Below are positions 47,724 through 50,567 of a stretch of DNA of 50,567 nucleotides, in pieces. Position 1 is the stretch's first letter; each line of letters starts with the position of its first letter. The notes beneath the pieces were generated by a model, which saw nothing but the letters and a program-made list of their open reading frames with translations, was not told the DNA's origin and did no database searches. Both the position numbers and the translations under genes were made by a program. Source of the DNA: JBIKIW01 sp044361365 (lineage in GTDB: Bacteria; Patescibacteriota; JACMRA01); contig JBIKIW010000005.1 of NCBI GenBank assembly GCA_044361365.1, positions 1 through 50,567 on the forward strand, in the 5' to 3' direction.

Positions 47724-49106
47724 ATGGAAATTTTGTTTGATTCTTTGCCACTTTTGCTCGCAATTGTAATTGCGATAGTCGGAGAAAAAATAGAAATATG
47801 GCACTGGAAGTGGAAAAAAATCCACCACGGACCAATTCTGGTAGTTCTGCCAATTTTAGTTTGGGAGGCTTTGATTATTGTTAGAAATGGCGGTGACCTA
47901 GTTCACCCCATAGCAGATGCTTATTTGCTAGTGTTGATCGCCGGGGGGATGTATTTCCTCTCAGCTTCAACAGCTAATTTGTTGAAGTTAGACGCAACAC
48001 CTTTGACCAACGCTTTAATTTGTTTGGTAGCTTCCTTGCTCAGTATTGTGCTGACAAGTGGGGGGGCGACTGCTCTTGGTTTGAGCCTTTTATTAGGCTT
48101 GAACAAAAAAAAGAGCATTCCTTACACTGCATATTTTTTTATTGCTTTGGTTAACGGTGTGGCACAAGGCCCCGCAGGAGACGGGCCAGGAGTTTTGGCC
48201 TTCAAGGAAGGTGTCTCCTTGCAGTTTTTTGCGGAAAAAACAATCCCTATGGGGCTTTTAATAGCTCTGCTGGGAAGTGCTTTGATTTTCGTGATCAATT
48301 CTTTTGAGATTTCTTCAGGAGAAAAAGAAGAAGAAAGAGTCGTTGAAAATAATAACTCTAACCTCGAGAGAATTGAAGAAGAAATCGCTGTAACTGAAAA
48401 CATCGAAGCTACTAATAGAATTGGGCTAGAACATGTTGTTCTAGCTGTTCCGTTTGTGGTGTCGGCATTGTTTCTCGAGTTTCCAACTAGGGAAGTTGTA
48501 TGCATCCCAATTATTATTGCCGCTGTAATCAGTGGTAAATTAGGAAGGACTGTAGAACCTATCTACGAAACAGCAATTCCTTTCGAGCTAACAGCTGTTT
48601 TAACCTCTTTGCTTTTAGGGGTTGAAGCGGATAAAAGCTTCTTAGCTTTTGTTGGAGAAAACATCACTAACATTCCTTTGGATTCAGCTGTTTTATACAG
48701 CTTTATTGTTTCTTTGCTTACTCTAGTTACAGATAACGCAGCGGCTTTTGTGGCCATGTGGTGGTCAGGGAAGGTTAGCAACCCCGGAAAAATCTTGGGG
48801 ACTAGCAGTGAGATAATCACCAATTTACTTTGGTTCTCTTCCTCTTTCGGAGGAGGGGATAAGATAGCCAATTACTCCACCCTTTTAGGTTTTGGTATTT
48901 TAGCTAAAACTTTGGATTATAATTGGTCGTTTTGGAAATTTGCAGGGTTTAGCTTTAGCTTTTACATTTCACTAGTACTAATGGTATTTTTGGCTGCTGG
49001 TCCTTACCCGCAAACCCACCAACAAGGGTGGGGACTTATTCTCGTTTTCCTAGTTTCGCTCCTATTTGTTTATCTTAACAAAAGAGGCAAAGAAGAGAGC
49101 AAATAA
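47724..49106 (+). CDS. Putative Na+/H+ antiporter-like membrane protein (ion transporter superfamily)
   Basis: 460 residues from the ATG at 47724 (a TTG at 47703 adds seven). About ten to eleven hydrophobic segments in two halves with an acidic hydrophilic loop (about 215-245). The motifs VNGVAQGPAGDGPGVLAF and VTDNAAAFVAMWW, then GGGDKIANYSTLLGFGILAK, are like those of NhaD/ArsB-type ion transporters. Third codon positions and G+C are higher than in neighbouring genes, as in the TrkH-like gene at 27954. A strong terminator follows. Substrate not proven. Confidence 0.65.
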   Translation: MEILFDSLPLLLAIVIAIVGEKIEIWHWKWKKIHHGPILVVLPILVWEALIIVRNGGDLVHPIADAYLLVLIAGGMYFLSASTANLLKLDATPLTNALICLVASLLSIVLTSGGATALGLSLLLGLNKKKSIPYTAYFFIALVNGVAQGPAGDGPGVLAFKEGVSLQFFAEKTIPMGLLIALLGSALIFVINSFEISSGEKEEERVVENNNSNLERIEEEIAVTENIEATNRIGLEHVVLAVPFVVSALFLEFPTREVVCIPIIIAAVISGKLGRTVEPIYETAIPFELTAVLTSLLLGVEADKSFLAFVGENITNIPLDSAVLYSFIVSLLTLVTDNAAAFVAMWWSGKVSNPGKILGTSSEIITNLLWFSSSFGGGDKIANYSTLLGFGILAKTLDYNWSFWKFAGFSFSFYISLVLMVFLAAGPYPQTHQQGWGLILVFLVSLLFVYLNKRGKEESK

Positions 49107-49139
49107 TTTTTCAATTTAGTTTAGTAGTTTAACACACAG

Positions 49140-49199
49140 CACCTTTTTTGGTTTTCTGGATTTTAATTAATCTTGATTATCGAAAAGGGTGTTTTTTTT
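49140..49199 (+). terminator. Strong terminator after the antiporter-like gene
   Basis: CACCTTTTT (49140-49148) pairs with AAAAGGGTG (49183-49191), nine pairs including one G-U, and is followed by eight T. The loop is long (about 34 bases) and contains the end of the truncated PIN frame on the other strand. Confidence 0.7.
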
Positions 49200-49349
49200 G
49201 TGGGCGAAAAGTGGTGGGAGTGTCGTGGAATAGAGGATTTTAGACTTTAGGTTTAGCTCGAAGGTTATTATTTTAAAAACTTCCTCAACCATTTTATCAA
49301 AAGCAAGTGCTGAAAAGATAACATTTGTATCAAGTATTATTTTTTGCAT
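49167..49349 (-). pseudogene. Truncated PIN-domain toxin remnant
   Basis: 60 residues. MQKIILDTNVIFSALAFDKM is a typical PIN N terminus with the first catalytic Asp, but after about residue 28 the sequence no longer resembles PIN (KSKILYSTTLPPLFAHKK) and it ends without the other acidic residues. Normal PIN toxins are about 130 residues. It follows the antitoxin gene at 49377, so the pair has lost its toxin function. Its end lies inside a terminator of the opposite gene. Confidence 0.6.
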
Positions 49350-49376
49350 AATCTAAAAACTCTTTTTGAAACTCTC

Positions 49377-49622
49377 TCACTCTGCAAACATTTCGTCTTC
49401 TGAGAGATCTTTTTGAACAGGGTTTGTTTGTTTTAGTTTTGCCAGGAGGTTGCTTAGTGTTTTTTGAATGCTTGTAAGATTTTGTGATAAAACGATTTTT
49501 ACCGCCTCAGCTGTACTCAAAAGTGGAAGCTCTTGCTGAATAATCTCTATTGCCGCAGCTAATTTGTCATCGATTACAATTCGGACATATTGTTTTTTTC
49601 GGGGTTTGGTTTTGGTGGTCAT
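49377..49622 (-). CDS. Antitoxin-like protein of the degenerate PIN pair
   Basis: 81 residues from the ATG at 49622 (a longer frame to 49658 is less likely). The N terminus KPRKKQYVRIVIDDKLAAAI, then STAEAVKIVLSQNL, fits a ribbon-helix-helix-like DNA-binding protein. The C-terminal LSEDEMFAE tail is acidic. CTATATG occurs twice in tandem over the start on the minus strand (49619-49632) and may be its operator. It persists although the toxin is broken. Confidence 0.6.
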   Translation of the reverse strand: MTTKTKPRKKQYVRIVIDDKLAAAIEIIQQELPLLSTAEAVKIVLSQNLTSIQKTLSNLLAKLKQTNPVQKDLSEDEMFAE

Positions 49623-49692
49623 ATAGCATATAGTGACAATAACGACACTAAATGTCAAATTAGACAGTAGTAAAGTTTATTACAAAAAGCAC

Positions 49693-49716
49693 AAAAAAAA
49701 CCACCTAAAAAGGTGG
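49693..49716 (-). terminator. Terminator of the 49744 gene
   Basis: On the minus strand CCACC pairs with GGTGG (plus-strand 49712-49716 and 49701-49705) around TTTTTA and is followed by eight T. It lies 28 bases after the stop of the gene. Confidence 0.85.
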
Positions 49717-49743
49717 CAATTTAATGAGTTATATCGAGGAAAA

Positions 49744-50403
49744 TTAATTTACTTTAAATGATTGCAAAATTCTTTTTCCTTCAAAGTAGTCTGCAGGTCT
49801 GCCACCAACTGGGTCATAGAATAATGTTGCATCATAAAACTCTTTTTCAGATTTGTTAGCAATTCCGTAAAAATAAAGTATTACTTTAGGGTTTGTAGCA
49901 TTATCTTTCATTTCAAATTGACAAGACGGCATTCCACCTAATGTCGTGTAGTTTTTCTGTGTAATTACAAACTTAGTAGTACTTTCACCTGCTATTGATT
50001 CGCAATCTTTGTCTAAGATGTACCGGTAAGTCTTAGCGTTATCTTTATCTTCAACAATCGAGTTTTCTTTTGTTTCAATTTCAGCTACTTTGCTAGTACC
50101 ATTATCTGAGTACAGAACAAAATTCAACTTTTCACTTGTCGATTTGTTCTCCCACGCTTTGGGAAAGCTTAAACCAATATTACCAAGGGTGGCTGTTTCC
50201 CAGTCATTTGGAATGTCAGAAGTTTCACTTTTTTTAGGTTCTTCGATTTTTGTATCTTTGTTGTTAGATGTTTTACTAGAAGTTTCACTTTTTGCGACTG
50301 AAGATTCTTGACTCTTACTTGAAGAGTTTGAGCTTTGCTGGGTGTTTTTTGCGTTGTTACTAATGAAATTGTAACTTACTGCTACTAGCAGACCGCCGAC
50401 CAA
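49744..50403 (-). CDS. Membrane-anchored protein, 5' end lost at the right terminal repeat
   Basis: 219 residues if read from a TTG at 50403. The open frame runs further up through isoleucine and leucine codons (IIIILLFLIFLVGGLLVAV, a full membrane helix) to a TAA at 50437-50439, without ATG, GTG or TTG. The terminal repeat begins three bases beyond. The helix is followed by a Ser/Lys-rich linker (about 20-60) and a domain starting NDWETATLGNIGLSFPKAW, typical of small secreted domains of unknown function, with a CESIAGES to GGMPSCQFEM cysteine pair. The normal start was probably replaced by the junction, or an ATT start is used. Confidence 0.6.
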   Translation of the reverse strand: MVGGLLVAVSYNFISNNAKNTQQSSNSSSKSQESSVAKSETSSKTSNNKDTKIEEPKKSETSDIPNDWETATLGNIGLSFPKAWENKSTSEKLNFVLYSDNGTSKVAEIETKENSIVEDKDNAKTYRYILDKDCESIAGESTTKFVITQKNYTTLGGMPSCQFEMKDNATNPKVILYFYGIANKSEKEFYDATLFYDPVGGRPADYFEGKRILQSFKVN

Positions 50404-50442
50404 GAAAATTAAAAATAGTAAAATTATAATAATAAATTAGGG

Positions 50443-50548
50443 AACTAGACTAGTTAGCAAACACTAACTAAACTAATTTCTATGATATACAGATAAAGAT
50501 TAAGCAATTACAATTTAAAAAAAATAATTCATCATTTTTGTGTAGATA
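50443..50548. repeat. Right terminal inverted repeat
   Basis: Reverse complement of 1-106 with one mismatch. It is followed by 19 more bases (TAGACGCTACAAAAACAAG at 50549-50567), so the repeat extends to, or ends at, 50548 here, while the left copy cannot be followed past the window edge. The inner boundary is sharp: beyond 50442 and 107 the two flanks are unrelated. Confidence 0.9.
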
Positions 50549-50567
50549 TAGACGCTACAAAAACAAG

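Noticed and set aside
1..50567. CRISPR array
   Set aside because: No set of regularly spaced direct repeats and no cas genes were seen. The repeats found are dispersed and differ in spacing.
1..50567. Recoded TGA (Gracilibacteria/Absconditabacteria-type code)
   Set aside because: pyrF ends naturally at TGA (45146-45148) and other full-length proteins show no in-frame TGA.

Overview
The window is a gene-dense, AT-rich bacterial segment read with the standard code (pyrF ends in a functional TGA at 45146-45148). Many short intergenic spacers, small proteins, membrane proteins without partners, several toxin-antitoxin pairs, tRNA genes that encode their own CCA, and enzymes with missing domains suggest a reduced genome. 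A Candidate Phyla Radiation (Patescibacteria) lineage is my best guess, but no rRNA or decisive marker is present. The two ends carry the same 106 bp sequence in inverted orientation (105 of 106 identical), so the segment is bounded by a terminal inverted repeat. This could be biological or a repeat at which an assembly stopped.

Layout. 0.4-10 kb: an ApbE-like flavin transferase, then two paralogous pairs of an ECF sigma factor and a single-pass membrane protein (1386-3181 on + and 8031-9798 on -). They face each other across a zinc ABC transporter operon (znuA, znuC, znuB) and a dcd / small membrane protein / DHFR-like cluster. 10-18 kb: fatty acid desaturase, coiled-coil protein, ABC-F ATPase, tRNA-Pro, secreted esterase, a UvrD-like protein lacking its first motor domain, and a secreted M14 carboxypeptidase. 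18-25.5 kb: fatty acid hydroxylase, Fic AMP-transferase, rsmI, an unknown protein with a palindromic upstream site, an orphan 2-oxoacid:ferredoxin oxidoreductase beta subunit, an AbrB/PIN pair and a GT-C glycosyltransferase. 25.5-36 kb: FG-GAP surface protein, tRNA-Asp, RHH/RelE pair, a compositionally distinct TrkH-like channel, a PIN pair, and a plus-strand cluster of two further TrkH channels flanked by two shikimate-kinase-like P-loop proteins and a DedA protein. 36-50.5 kb: archaeal-type HMG-CoA synthase, ABC-2 permease overlapping a VapBC pair, a C-terminally truncated IlvD, a large protein with a C-terminal Nudix domain, pyrF, an M23 peptidase, a frameshifted gene relic, LepA without its GTPase domain, a second compositionally distinct transporter, a degenerate PIN/RHH pair and a secreted protein whose 5' end is lost at the right terminal repeat.

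Themes. Ion homeostasis (zinc uptake, three TrkH-type channels, one antiporter-like protein) and envelope functions dominate. Several conserved enzymes are present only in part (helicase, LepA, IlvD) or without their partner (KorB beta, TrkH without RCK subunit, HMG-CoA synthase without the rest of the mevalonate pathway). At least three families of short non-coding repeats are scattered in the spacers. The most interesting candidates for undescribed biology are the duplicated sigma/membrane-protein modules with a shared upstream box, the TrkH/P-loop kinase cluster, and the terminal inverted repeat.
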